Assembly (NCBI RefSeq): GCF_000711725.1
Contig: NZ_JONP01000005.1
Location: forward strand, 186,001 to 250,000
Direction: 5' to 3'
Length of the DNA: 64,000 nucleotides
Source of the DNA: Roseomonas aerilata DSM 19363
Lineage (GTDB): Bacteria; Pseudomonadota; Alphaproteobacteria; Acetobacterales; Acetobacteraceae
Positions within the stretch are counted from its first letter, which is position 1. Every line of letters starts with the position of its first letter. Shown here piece by piece: positions 23,883-32,999 of this stretch. A model generated the notes under the pieces. That model did not search any database. It was not told where the DNA came from and was given only the letters and a program-made list of their open reading frames with translations. The position numbers and the translations under genes are program-made.

Positions 23883-24814
23883 AGCCGTCCCAACAGGAGG
23901 GCGAGGGCGATCAGCAGCCCTGCGTCCCGGTTGGACTTGAACAGCCGGAGGCAGAGCGCGGGGTCGTGGATGTCGATCACCCGCCACTGCCAGGCAAAAT
24001 GCGCCACCGGCATCGCGAGGCCGATGAGGAAGATCGGGTTCAGCCCCGCCCGCACTCCGGCCGTCGCGACGAGGGCGATGCAGCCCGCGAAGGCCACCAT
24101 CAGGAAGGGCCGCGTCCTCTCCCCGAGCGTGAGGGCGGAGGATCGGATGCCGACCAGCGCGTCGTCCTCGCGGTCCTGGTGGGCGTAGATGGTGTCGTAG
24201 GCAAGGGTCCAGCCGAAGCCCGCGGCCCAGAGGAGAAGGCCCGGCGCCGAAAGGCCGCCCGTTGCCGCCGCCCAGCCCATCGGCGCCGCCCAGGTGAAGA
24301 CCACCCCCAGCACTGCCTGCGGCCAGTCCGTCACCCGCTTGGCCAGCGGATAGAGCACGATCGGCACCAGTGAGGCGACGCCGAGCAGGATGGCCGCTGG
24401 CGGGAGCTGCAGCAGGATAACCAGACCGACGATGCAAAGCGCCGCGAGGAAGACCAGCGCCTGCCGTGCGGAAACCGCCCCCGAGGCGAGCGGCCGCGCC
24501 GCGGTGCGCGCCACCTGCCGGTCGAGGTCGCGGTCCCAGAGGTCGTTCACCACGCAGCCCGCGCCGCGCATGACCACGGCCCCGAGGCCGAACAGGAAGG
24601 TGAGCCAGATCCCCCGCCCCCAGGAGGGCGCGGCGGCGGCGAAGGCCCAGAGGCCCGGCAGGAAAAGCAGCCAGGAGCCGATCGGCCGGTCCAGCCGCAT
24701 CAGCAGCGCGTAGGGCACGAGCGAGGTGGGCAGCCACCCAACCAGCCCGTCCCGCCTGATGTCGGTATGGGGCGCCACGCGCCCTCCTTCCGACGGATCG
24801 CGGCGGGTGTCCAT
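23879..24814 (-). CDS. ubiA: 4-hydroxybenzoate polyprenyltransferase
   Basis: A 311-residue integral membrane prenyltransferase of ubiquinone biosynthesis that attaches the polyprenyl tail to 4-hydroxybenzoate. Both Asp-rich motifs are present: NDLWDRDLDRQ and YAHQDREDD, along with RLDRPIGSWLLFLPGLW and RTAARPLASG. Multiple hydrophobic helices span most of the chain. It leads a two-gene unit with the methyltransferase. A 228-base gap separates its start from the divergent gshA. Confidence 0.95.
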   Translation of the reverse strand: MDTRRDPSEGGRVAPHTDIRRDGLVGWLPTSLVPYALLMRLDRPIGSWLLFLPGLWAFAAAAPSWGRGIWLTFLFGLGAVVMRGAGCVVNDLWDRDLDRQVARTAARPLASGAVSARQALVFLAALCIVGLVILLQLPPAAILLGVASLVPIVLYPLAKRVTDWPQAVLGVVFTWAAPMGWAAATGGLSAPGLLLWAAGFGWTLAYDTIYAHQDREDDALVGIRSSALTLGERTRPFLMVAFAGCIALVATAGVRAGLNPIFLIGLAMPVAHFAWQWRVIDIHDPALCLRLFKSNRDAGLLIALALLLGRL

Positions 24815-25042
24815 CCCCGCTTCCGCCCCCTTGTAAGGCCGGGGCGCACGGAGGGTTCACGGAGGGGGAACTTGACGCCCCGCCGCCGCATCCCTTTGTT
24901 GCGGGGAACGGCCTCGGCTCCCGAATCCCAGGGCGGGAATGCCCAGGGCCAGAATTCAGGAGCGGGGCGGCGGTCTCGGCGCTGGGATGGTCCAGGCGGC
25001 CCGTGGCAACCTGGCCCACCTGATGGACGAGCAGAACGCAGA
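24815..25042. promoter_or_regulatory. Divergent intergenic region ubiA/gshA
   Basis: This gap must hold the promoters for the minus-strand ubiA unit and the plus-strand gshA. No gene, repeat or clear promoter consensus was seen. Confidence 0.4.
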
Positions 25043-26386
25043 ATGTCGAACCCTGGCGAGGCCGATCTCACGCCCATCGAATCAGCGCGTGACCTGGCCG
25101 GCTGGTTCGCCGCCGGCAGCAAGCCCCGCACGGCCTGGCGGGTCGGCACCGAGCACGAGAAGATCGGCTTCCACCGCGAGACCTTTCTCCCCCCCGCCTA
25201 CGAGCCCGCTGGCATCGCTGCCCTGCTGGAAGGCCTGACCGCGCGGGGCTGGGAGCGGATCGACGACGGGGGCAAGATCATCGGTCTCAAGCGCGGCGAG
25301 GCGAGCGTCAGCCTTGAGCCCGGCGGCCAGTTCGAGCTCTCCGGCGCGCCCGTGGCGACCATCCAGGAGACCGAGTCCGAACTGGCCGACCACCTGCGCG
25401 ACCTGCGCGAGGTGGCAGCGCCGCTCGGCATCGGCTTCGCCGGCATCGGCTTCCACCCCATGGCCACGCGCGACGCCATGCCCTGGATGCCCAAGACCCG
25501 CTACGCGATCATGCGGAACTACATGCCGCGCGTGGGCGACATGGGCCTCGACATGATGCTCCGCACCGCGACCGTGCAGGCCAACCTCGACTTCGGGGAC
25601 GAGGCGGACATGGTGCAGAAGCTCCGCGTCTCTCTCGCCCTCCAGCCGCTGGCCACCGCGCTTTTCGCCAACTCCCCCTTCCGGGAGGGCGAGGCGACCG
25701 AGTACCGCACGCTGCGTGGCCAGGTCTGGACCCGTACCGACCCCGACCGCACGGGCATCCCCGCCGTCGCCTTCGAGGACGGCTTCGGCTTCGAGCGCTT
25801 CGCCGACCACGTGCTCGACGTGCCCATGTACTTCGTCATGCGCGACGGCCGCTTCGTGGACGCGACGGGCACCACCTTCCGCGACTTTATGGCGAAGGGC
25901 CTGCCCTCCGACCCCTCCGTGCGCGCCACCATGGGCGACTGGGCGGACCACGTGACCACCGTCTTCACCGATGTCCGCCTCAAGCGCTTCCTCGAGATGC
26001 GCGGCGCCGACATGGGCTCGGCCGAGATGGTCCTCGCCCTTCCAGCCTTCTGGGTGGGCCTGCTCTACGACGACGCCGCGCTAAAGGCTGCCGCCAGCCT
26101 CGTGCGCCCCTGGTCCGTCGCCCAACTCCACGCGCTGCGCGCCGACGTGCCGATGCAGGCGCTCGATGCCGCGATCGGCAGCGTCCCGCTGAGCGAGGTG
26201 GCGCGCGACGTGCTCACCATCGCCCGCGAGGGCCTCCGCGCGCGCGGCCAGGGCGAGGAGCGCTTCCTCGAACCGCTGGAACGCATCGCCGCCTCCGGCG
26301 AGACCCAGGCCGACCACTGGCTGCGCCGCAACGCCGCCGAATGGGGCGGGGACGTGTCGCGCGTCTTCGGCGAGGCGGAACTCTGA
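25043..26386 (+). CDS. gshA: Glutamate-cysteine ligase (plant/alphaproteobacterial type)
   Basis: A 447-residue GCS2-type ligase that makes gamma-glutamylcysteine, the first step of glutathione synthesis. Matches to the family: WRVGTEHEKIGF near the N-terminus, GGQFELSGAP, GIGFHPMATRDAMPWMPKTRY, TVQANLDFGDEADM and TALFANSPF. The ATG at 25043 (MSNPGEADLTP) follows a GGACGAG sequence; the open frame extends upstream without conserved residues. The downstream neighbour is a small membrane protein in the same direction. Confidence 0.94.
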   Translation: MSNPGEADLTPIESARDLAGWFAAGSKPRTAWRVGTEHEKIGFHRETFLPPAYEPAGIAALLEGLTARGWERIDDGGKIIGLKRGEASVSLEPGGQFELSGAPVATIQETESELADHLRDLREVAAPLGIGFAGIGFHPMATRDAMPWMPKTRYAIMRNYMPRVGDMGLDMMLRTATVQANLDFGDEADMVQKLRVSLALQPLATALFANSPFREGEATEYRTLRGQVWTRTDPDRTGIPAVAFEDGFGFERFADHVLDVPMYFVMRDGRFVDATGTTFRDFMAKGLPSDPSVRATMGDWADHVTTVFTDVRLKRFLEMRGADMGSAEMVLALPAFWVGLLYDDAALKAAASLVRPWSVAQLHALRADVPMQALDAAIGSVPLSEVARDVLTIAREGLRARGQGEERFLEPLERIAASGETQADHWLRRNAAEWGGDVSRVFGEAEL

Positions 26387-26459
26387 CGCACCCAGAGCCG
26401 CCATCCAGCCTCCGGGCGGGGTGAGCGGACAAGCCGGCTTTCCGGTGCCAAGCTGCGGC

Positions 26460-26813
26460 ATGCGCCCATCCGCCAGCACCATCGCCAACGGCATCGCCTG
26501 GGTCGGCATCTTTGCGCTGATCGCCGCCAGCCTGGGCATCGTGCTCGTCCTGGGCTTTCCAGGCGTGCTCATCCTGGGCCTGCTCACGGCACTGACCTGC
26601 ACGCGGGCAGAACTCTCCGAGCGCACGCCCACCTGGGGCCAAGCCGTTTTCGAGGCGCAGGCCACCCGTGGCCGATCGCCCGAGGAACGCGCCGCAGCGG
26701 GCGAAGCCGCGGCACGCGGCAACTCGCCGCTGCGGTACTACCGCGCCTGCGGGCTCGTCCTCATCTTGGCGGGCTTGCTCGGAACGGCTTGGCAGATCTG
26801 GGGAATGGGCTGA
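26460..26813 (+). CDS. Small two-helix membrane protein, function unknown
   Basis: I do not recognise this 117-residue protein. It has an N-terminal hydrophobic region (about residues 8-45, GIVLVLGFPGVLILGLLTAL), a charged middle with TRGRSPEERAAAGEAAARG, and a C-terminal helix (LVLILAGLLGTAWQIW). This arrangement suggests a small inner-membrane protein with a cytoplasmic or periplasmic loop. It begins 73 bases after gshA and may be cotranscribed. Start at 26460 preferred over 26421 because it directly precedes the hydrophobic segment. Confidence 0.55.
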   Translation: MRPSASTIANGIAWVGIFALIAASLGIVLVLGFPGVLILGLLTALTCTRAELSERTPTWGQAVFEAQATRGRSPEERAAAGEAAARGNSPLRYYRACGLVLILAGLLGTAWQIWGMG

Positions 26814-26876
26814 GGGCAACCGGGCCGCCAAATCGACGGTACGACCTGCGGCTCAGGAGGCTTGGATGACGGCAAT

Positions 26877-27335
26877 TCAGGAAGAAGCGCTCAGCCGCCG
26901 CGCCATATAGACCCGCCGCAGCCCGCCCTCCTCCACGACGGCCGTCTCGATGAACCCTGCCCGCGCGTAGATCGCCCGGTTCCGCACCATCCGTTCGTTC
27001 GTCAGCAGCCGCAGCTCGTTCAGGCCCAGCCGCCGCGCCTCGGCTTCGGCAAAGGCGAGGAGCTGTTGGCCGATCCCCTGGCCATGCATCGCCGGCTCCA
27101 CCGCCAGGTCGTCGATCCAGAGGTGGTCCGCCCGCGCCTCGATCACCGCGAGGGCGACGATGGTTCCATCCCGCTCCAGCACATGCGCCTGCCCCTGGGC
27201 GATGCGGGCCGCGAAGTCGTCGTCCATCGGTGCGGGCCGCCGCCCTAGCAGCGGCACGTAGGGCGCATAGGCCCGTTGCACCAGCGCATGGACGGCCTCC
27301 GCCTCCTGCGGGCGCGCGGGGCGCAGGCCCCTCAT
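26877..27335 (-). CDS. GNAT-family N-acetyltransferase
   Basis: A 152-residue acetyltransferase. The acetyl-CoA binding motif is visible in LAVEPAMHGQGIGQQLLAFA, followed by LNELRLLTNERMVRNRAIYARAGF, a common closing pattern of small GNATs. The substrate is unknown. Its ATG overlaps the stop of the TauE/SafE gene (ATGA), so it is the last gene of that minus-strand unit. Confidence 0.85.
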   Translation of the reverse strand: MRGLRPARPQEAEAVHALVQRAYAPYVPLLGRRPAPMDDDFAARIAQGQAHVLERDGTIVALAVIEARADHLWIDDLAVEPAMHGQGIGQQLLAFAEAEARRLGLNELRLLTNERMVRNRAIYARAGFIETAVVEEGGLRRVYMARRLSASS

Positions 27336-28051
27336 CCCGCGACCACCAGCAGGCCGCCGGTGACGAGCGCCAGACCGAGGATGCCGGCGCGCAGGCGCGG
27401 CCCGACCAGCCAGCGCTGCGCCGGGCCCGAGAGGGCCGCGCCGAGAGCGAGGCCGGGCAGGAGGAGAAGCGCGAGCAGCGGCGTGCCCCAGTCCGCCCGC
27501 CCCGCCGGCACGGCCATGAGGAGAAGCGTGCCCTGGGCAATGAGCCAGAACAGCCCGAGGAAGCCCCGCGCCGCCTCGGGCCGCAGCCGCGACACGGCGA
27601 GGCCGACGAGCGGCCCGTGCACCGCCGCCAGCCCGCCCATGACGCCCGAGACGAGCCCGGCCAGCGCCAGTACGCGCCCCCGCGGCGCCACCTGCGGGGC
27701 GAGAAGGGTCAGCGCCGCGGCCGCAAGGATCACCACCCCGCATCCCCGGCGCGAGGCAAGTCCCGGCCAGGCGACGGCCAGCGCCATGCCGATCCCCGTG
27801 CCCAGCACGACGCCCGCGACGGCCGGCAGCAGCAGCCCCGGCGGCACGGAGCCCGCGTTGGACCGCCACTGGCCGAACAGCAGCACCATCATCGCCGCCG
27901 AGAAGGCCGCCGGCACGAGACGCGGCTCGATCGCCAGCAGCAGGGGCGCCCCGACGAGCGCGGCGCCCACGCCGGCCGCCAGCTGCACGATGCTCGCCGC
28001 CGCCATGACGAGCGTGACGAGAGCAAACTGAGCGAGATCCAGGCCGGGCAC
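27332..28051 (-). CDS. TauE/SafE-family sulfite/anion exporter-like permease
   Basis: A 239-residue hydrophobic protein with about eight predicted membrane helices. It carries the family N-terminal pattern ASIVQLAAGVGAALVGAPLLL and the mid-repeat GVMGGLAAVHGPLVGL, corresponding to the two halves of TauE/SafE (DUF81) proteins. A GTG start at 28051 is used. Family members export sulfite, sulfoacetate or related anions; nothing here specifies the substrate. It lies 15 bases after tldD and overlaps the GNAT gene. Confidence 0.78.
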   Translation of the reverse strand: MPGLDLAQFALVTLVMAAASIVQLAAGVGAALVGAPLLLAIEPRLVPAAFSAAMMVLLFGQWRSNAGSVPPGLLLPAVAGVVLGTGIGMALAVAWPGLASRRGCGVVILAAAALTLLAPQVAPRGRVLALAGLVSGVMGGLAAVHGPLVGLAVSRLRPEAARGFLGLFWLIAQGTLLLMAVPAGRADWGTPLLALLLLPGLALGAALSGPAQRWLVGPRLRAGILGLALVTGGLLVVAG

Positions 28052-28066
28052 CGCGCCGGCCCGCGA

Positions 28067-29503
28067 TCAGACCGCCGTGCCGCCGACCGTCAGCCCGCGC
28101 ATCTTCAGCGTGGGCTGCCCGACGCCCACGGGCACGCCCTGGCCCTGCTTGCCGCAGGTGCCGATGCCCGCGTCCAGTGCCATGTCGTTGCCGATCATGG
28201 AGACCTGCGTCAGCGCGCTCGGCCCGTCGCCGATCAGCGTCGCGCCCTTCACCGGCGCGCCGATCCTGCCGTCCTCGATCATGTAGGCCTCGGAGGCGGA
28301 GAAGACGAACTTGCCGGACGTGATGTCCACCTGCCCGCCACCGAAGTTCACGGCATAGAGGCCGCGCTTCACGCTGCGGATGATCTCCTCCGGCGCGTGC
28401 TCGCCGCCCAGCATAACCGTGTTCGTCATGCGCGGCATCGGCGCGTGCGCGTGGCTCTGCCGCCGCCCGTTGCCGGTGGGGGCAACCCCCATCAGCCGCG
28501 CGTTCTGCCGGTCCTGGATGAAGCCGGTGAGGATGCCGTCCTCGATCATCACCGTGCGGCTCGTCGGCGTGCCCTCGTCGTCCACGGTCAGCGAGCCGCG
28601 GCGGTCGGGGATGGTGCCGTCATCGATCACCGTCACGCCCTTGGAGGCCACGCGCTGGCCCATCAGCCCCGCGAAGGCCGAGGTGCCCTTGCGGTTGAAG
28701 TCGCCCTCCAGCCCGTGCCCGATCGCCTCGTGCAGCAGGATACCCGGCCAGCCCGGGCCGAGCACCACCTCCATCTCCCCGGCCGGGGCGGGCACGCTGC
28801 CGAGGTTTAGCACCGCCCCGCGCAGCGCCTCGTCCACCGCCGCCTTCCAGGAATCGGCGCCGAGCACGCGGTCATAGGCGAAGCGCCCGCCCATCCCGTA
28901 GCTGCCGGTTTCCCGCCGCCCGTCGGCCTCCACCACGACGGAGACGTTCAGCCGCACGAGCGGGCGCAGGTCCGCCACCTCCCGCCCGTCGCCCCGCAGG
29001 ATCCGCACCGCCTGCCATTCGCCGTAGAGGGAGGCCATCACCTGCACCACGCGCGGGTCGCGCGCGCGGGCGAAGGCATCGATCTCGGCCAGCAGCGCGG
29101 CCTTGGCGGCGAAATCCATCGCGTGCAGCGGGTTGGCGGGGTCGTAGAGCCGGGCATTGGTCGCGCGCGGCGGCTCGGCCACGCGGATGGCGCCATCGCC
29201 GGGCAGGCCGCGCACGGCGGCGGCCGCGCGCTTCAGGGCGGGGGCTGTGACCTCGCCCGCATGGGCATAGGCGGCGGCCGCGCCCCGCACGGCGCGCAGG
29301 CCGAAGCCGCGCTGCGTGTCGAAGGTGGCGGAGCGGATGCGTCCATCTTCCAGGCTCAGCATCTCGCTCTCCCGGTATTCGAGGAACAGCTCTCCGTCCT
29401 CTGCGCCCGAAAGCGCGTCGGCGGTCACGCGCGCGGCCTCCCCGGCGTCGAGTTCGCGGAAGAACAGGCGCGCGGTGGCGTCGAGCGGTGTGTCGTTGCT
29501 CAT
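28067..29503 (-). CDS. tldD: Metalloprotease TldD
   Basis: A 478-residue TldD, the partner of TldE/PmbA in a zinc protease that trims unfolded peptides such as microcin B17 leader. The zinc site HEAIGHGLEGDF (HExxxH) is intact, with the N-terminal FGLRAVRGAAAAYAHAG and C-terminal TSGKFVFSASEAYMIEDG of the family. The start overlaps the stop of the upstream kinase (ATGA). No tldE/pmbA gene is in the window. Confidence 0.95.
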   Translation of the reverse strand: MSNDTPLDATARLFFRELDAGEAARVTADALSGAEDGELFLEYRESEMLSLEDGRIRSATFDTQRGFGLRAVRGAAAAYAHAGEVTAPALKRAAAAVRGLPGDGAIRVAEPPRATNARLYDPANPLHAMDFAAKAALLAEIDAFARARDPRVVQVMASLYGEWQAVRILRGDGREVADLRPLVRLNVSVVVEADGRRETGSYGMGGRFAYDRVLGADSWKAAVDEALRGAVLNLGSVPAPAGEMEVVLGPGWPGILLHEAIGHGLEGDFNRKGTSAFAGLMGQRVASKGVTVIDDGTIPDRRGSLTVDDEGTPTSRTVMIEDGILTGFIQDRQNARLMGVAPTGNGRRQSHAHAPMPRMTNTVMLGGEHAPEEIIRSVKRGLYAVNFGGGQVDITSGKFVFSASEAYMIEDGRIGAPVKGATLIGDGPSALTQVSMIGNDMALDAGIGTCGKQGQGVPVGVGQPTLKMRGLTVGGTAV

Positions 29504-31737
29504 GTGGTTGCCTCATCGGCCGGCGGCACAGCCAGCGTCACGGTGGTGCCCTGCCCAGGCGTGCTGTCGAGGGTCAGGTCGATCCCCATCGCCCCCGTCA
29601 GCGCGCGGGCGAGGTAGAGGCCGAGGCCGGAGCCGGCGTAGCGCCGGTCCAGCCCCGCCTCGAGCTGCGTGAAGGCCTCGAAGGCGCGGGGAATGTTCTC
29701 GGGCGCCATGCCGATGCCCGTATCGGCGAGGGTGATCAGGCTGCCGCCCCCATCGGCGGGCGATGCGGACAGCGTCACCCGCCCGCCCGCGGGGGTGAAC
29801 TTCACGGCATTGGAAAGCAGCGCGTCGAGCACCTGCCGCAGCCGCGCGGCATCCCCGCGCATCGATGGCAGCCCTTCCGGCACGTCGAGGCAAAGGTCGA
29901 TCCCCGCCTCCTTCACCGCCTTGCGCCGGGCAAGGGCGGCGGCGCGCAGGATCGGCGCGGGGTCGAAGACCGCCTCGCGCAGGAAGAGCGTGCCGGCTTC
30001 GATCCGCGTTGCCTCCAGCAGCCCGTCCACCAGGTTCAGAAGCTGCTGCCCCGCGGCCAGGACCTCGGCGGCGTGCGCGCGGATCAGTTCCGGCCGGCTC
30101 TCCTCGAGGATCGCCTCGGAGAAGCCGATCACCACGTGGAGCGGCGTGCGCAATTCATGCGTCATCGTGGCCAGGAAGCCCGATTTCGTGCGGGAGGCCG
30201 CCTCGGCCGCATCGCGCGCGGCCTCCAGCTCGGCCCGCACGCGCCGCTCCTCCGTCACGTCGCGATAGGTGCGGATGAAGCCACCATCGGGGGTGAGGTC
30301 GGTGCGCACCTCCAGCAGCGTACCGTCCGGCCGGCGGCGGACGTAGCGGTTGCGCGTCTCCAGCAGCCGTTCGCCGCGGGATTCGACGAAGGTCTGCGCG
30401 TCCTTCGCGTCCAGGCCGAACTCCTTTGCCGCCATCTGCAGGGCGCGAAGCTCCAGCAGGTTCCGACCGGGCTTCATCTGCTCCTCGGTCAGCCCCGCCA
30501 TCTGCGCGGCGAGCGCGTTGGCCGCGATCAGGTTGGCCTGGGCGTCGAAGAGGGCGATCCCGGCGGGCTGGTTATCCAGCATGGCGCGCAGCGTCGCCGC
30601 GCGGCGCTCGGCCTGCTCCTCGGCATGGGTCAGGGCGGTGACGTCGGTCATCACCACCACCTGCCCGCCGTCCGGCAGCGGCACTATGCGGACCGTCATG
30701 ATGGTGCCGTTGGGCCGGAAGCGCCTGCGCTCGGTCAGCTCGGACGGCAGTGGCCGGTCCTCGACGAGGAAGGGCGGCACGTCCCGGCCGTCGGGGCCGT
30801 ACTCGCCCTGCGCGATCCGCCGCGCCGCGATGTCGCGCATGTGCTCGCCGACCGTGACCTCCGATCCCGCCATGATGGACTGATAGGCGTCGTTCACCAT
30901 GCGCACGCGCTTGTCGGGCCCGTAGACGAGGACGCCGTGCGGCAGGGCGGAGAGCACGCCGTCGAGCAGCTTCGCGCGGTCCTGCGCCTCCTGCTCGGCT
31001 TGGCGAAGGGCGGTGACGTCGCCGACCTCGGTGAGCACGCCGCCCCCTGGGACGGGGCGCGCGCGGAGCCAAAGGGTGGAGCCGTCCGGCCGCTCCCGCC
31101 GGAACACGGTCGTGCCCTTCACCCCCATGAGGGTGAGATTGGCCACGTCCTCCGGCGCCATGCGGTCCAGTTCGCCCGCCTGGCGCAGCCGCTCGAACAG
31201 CTCGGTGCGCTTCATGCCGAGCCGGACGCCCCCGGGCCCCGCGCCGATCAGGCGCTCATAGGCCCGGTTGAAATAGGTCAGCCGCGCGGCGTCATCGGTG
31301 ACCGAGATGCCGGTGTCGAGCCGCTCAAGAATCGCCTCCAGCAGCGCCGCGTGCTCCACCGCCTCCGATTCGGAGCGGCGGACGCCCGTGATGTCCACGG
31401 AGAGGGTCACCGATCCGCCGCCCGGCAACGGCGTGCTCATCACCTCGTGCCAGCGCCCGCCGACGCTCCGTACGAGCTGGCGATGCGGTCGCGCATGGTG
31501 AAGGAGGGGAGGGGCCACTCCGCCCTCAGGGCCGAAATGTCCGGCCTTCGCGAGCCGCGCGGTCACTTCGGCGGCGGGGGTGCCGGGGGGGAGGGGTTCC
31601 GCGCCCAGTCCGGCCTGAGCCCAGAAGCCGGAATTGGCGTACTGAAGCAGTCCCGCGCCGTCGAAGATCGCTGCGCCCGCGGGCAGGACCTCGAGCACGG
31701 CCCGAAGAGGGAAGTCGTCGGGAGGGGAGGCCTTCAC
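29500..31737 (-). CDS. Soluble multi-PAS sensor histidine kinase
   Basis: A 745-residue kinase with no membrane segment. It contains a string of PAS domains (four can be made out: near residues 10-100, 120-230, 245-355 and 370-480, each opening with LEAILERLDTGISV-like or LDGVLSALPHGVLVY-like helices), then a HisKA core with FLATMTHELRTPLHVVIGFS and a HATPase domain with ALLSNAVKFTPAGG, ADTGIGM and GSGLGLYLARAL. The GTG at 31737 overlaps the ctaA stop (GTGA) and its own stop overlaps tldD. The open frame continues far upstream antisense to nothing but in another frame of ctaA, which is not coding. No cognate regulator is adjacent. Confidence 0.88.
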   Translation of the reverse strand: MKASPPDDFPLRAVLEVLPAGAAIFDGAGLLQYANSGFWAQAGLGAEPLPPGTPAAEVTARLAKAGHFGPEGGVAPPLLHHARPHRQLVRSVGGRWHEVMSTPLPGGGSVTLSVDITGVRRSESEAVEHAALLEAILERLDTGISVTDDAARLTYFNRAYERLIGAGPGGVRLGMKRTELFERLRQAGELDRMAPEDVANLTLMGVKGTTVFRRERPDGSTLWLRARPVPGGGVLTEVGDVTALRQAEQEAQDRAKLLDGVLSALPHGVLVYGPDKRVRMVNDAYQSIMAGSEVTVGEHMRDIAARRIAQGEYGPDGRDVPPFLVEDRPLPSELTERRRFRPNGTIMTVRIVPLPDGGQVVVMTDVTALTHAEEQAERRAATLRAMLDNQPAGIALFDAQANLIAANALAAQMAGLTEEQMKPGRNLLELRALQMAAKEFGLDAKDAQTFVESRGERLLETRNRYVRRRPDGTLLEVRTDLTPDGGFIRTYRDVTEERRVRAELEAARDAAEAASRTKSGFLATMTHELRTPLHVVIGFSEAILEESRPELIRAHAAEVLAAGQQLLNLVDGLLEATRIEAGTLFLREAVFDPAPILRAAALARRKAVKEAGIDLCLDVPEGLPSMRGDAARLRQVLDALLSNAVKFTPAGGRVTLSASPADGGGSLITLADTGIGMAPENIPRAFEAFTQLEAGLDRRYAGSGLGLYLARALTGAMGIDLTLDSTPGQGTTVTLAVPPADEATT

Positions 31738-32819
31738 TCCCCGCGGTCCGGGCGTGGCCTTCGCAGGCCGTGCAGGAGGATGAGGGCGCCCGCCAGGACG
31801 CCCACCGCGACCGTCTGGTGCAGCGTGCCCAGCCAGACCGGCACGAAGTTCAGCAGCGTCGCGACCCCCAGGCCGTACTGCAGCATGACCACCCCTGCGA
31901 AGCCGACCGCCGCGTGCCGGGCCCAGCCCGCCGGCAGCCGCCGCAGCGCCAGCCCCGCCAGCACGAGGGAGACGAGGCCCGCGAGGCTCGCCAGCAGGCG
32001 GTGGTTGAACTGCACCGCCGCGACGTTCTCCACGAGGTTGCGCGCGAAGGGGGTCAGCGCGCCATAGCCTTCCGGTACCAGCCGCCCGCCCATTAGCGGG
32101 AAGGTGTTGTAGTCGAGGCCAGCGCGGATGCCCGCGACGAAGCCGCCCGCCAGCATGGCCAGCACCACGAGCCCCGCCGCCGCATGGGCCAGCGGCCGCA
32201 GCGGCGTGGCCTCCGCCGGCGCGTCCCGGCGCGGGTGAAGCAGCGACAGCGCGGTCCGGAGCAGCGCGCCGAAGAGGAACAGCGCGAGGCCGAGATGGAT
32301 CACCAGCCGCCAGGGCGACACGGCCGTGCGATCCGCCTCGAAGCCGGAGGCGACCATGAACCAGCCCACTGCCCCCTGCAGCCCGCCGAGCGCGAGAAGC
32401 ACCAGCAGCCGCCGCCCGTAGCCCCGCGGGATGCCCCCGCGCAGCCAGAACCAGACGAGGCCCGCCGCGTAGACGAGACCGATCAGCCGCCCCCAGAGCC
32501 GGTGCGTCCACTCGAGCCAGAAGATGCCCTTGAAGCCCTCCAGCCCAAAGCCGCGGTTCACCAGCTCGTACTGCGGGATGGTGCGGTAAAGCTCGTAGAG
32601 CCGGTTCCACTCCGCCTCGTTCAGCGGCGGCAGGGTGCCTCGGAGGGGCGCCCATTCCATAATCGAGAGACCCGAGCCCGTGAGGCGTGTCGCACCACCG
32701 AGCGCCACCATCACCCAGACCATCGCGGCCACCACCAGCAGCCAGGTCGCCACGGCGCGTGAGCGGCCATCGGGCGCGGCCGCGGTGCTGAGATAAGGTG
32801 CATGAGCGTCGAAGGGCAT
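31734..32819 (-). CDS. ctaA: Heme A synthase
   Basis: A 361-residue, multi-helix membrane protein that oxidises the C8 methyl of heme O to heme A for aa3-type cytochrome oxidase. Family motifs: GGATRLTGSGLSIMEW, WLEWTHRLWGRLIGL, WFMVASG, VQFNHRLLASL and LGTLHQTVAVGVL, including the conserved heme-ligand histidines. This is the alphaproteobacterial/mitochondrial subtype. The start at 32819 fits a short N-terminal tail before the first helix. It leads the ctaA-kinase-tldD chain and is divergent from the glycosyltransferase gene. Confidence 0.95.
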   Translation of the reverse strand: MPFDAHAPYLSTAAAPDGRSRAVATWLLVVAAMVWVMVALGGATRLTGSGLSIMEWAPLRGTLPPLNEAEWNRLYELYRTIPQYELVNRGFGLEGFKGIFWLEWTHRLWGRLIGLVYAAGLVWFWLRGGIPRGYGRRLLVLLALGGLQGAVGWFMVASGFEADRTAVSPWRLVIHLGLALFLFGALLRTALSLLHPRRDAPAEATPLRPLAHAAAGLVVLAMLAGGFVAGIRAGLDYNTFPLMGGRLVPEGYGALTPFARNLVENVAAVQFNHRLLASLAGLVSLVLAGLALRRLPAGWARHAAVGFAGVVMLQYGLGVATLLNFVPVWLGTLHQTVAVGVLAGALILLHGLRRPRPDRGE

Positions 32820-32999
32820 GATGTCCGGCAAATGGGGTGGCCAACAGATTACTGCACCCCGAAGAAGTACGCACGGCCATGCGGGGCAAGGGTGCCCCGA
32901 GACGCCTCGGTCTCCGAAACGGTCTGCTTGTCCCCGAAAAGCCCTTGGGAGCTGCCGCGCTGGACGCGCCCCCGGCCCCCTGCTACCCCCCGCCGCCGG

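Noticed and set aside
23883-25019. N-terminal extension of the methyltransferase across ubiA
   Set aside because: Out of frame with the well-conserved ubiA; composition is non-protein-like and a coupled GTG start exists at 23882.
31738-32889. N-terminal extension joining the multi-PAS kinase into one 1129-residue protein
   Set aside because: The extension overlaps ctaA on the same strand in another frame, lacks domains, and the GTG at 31737 gives a neat GTGA overlap.
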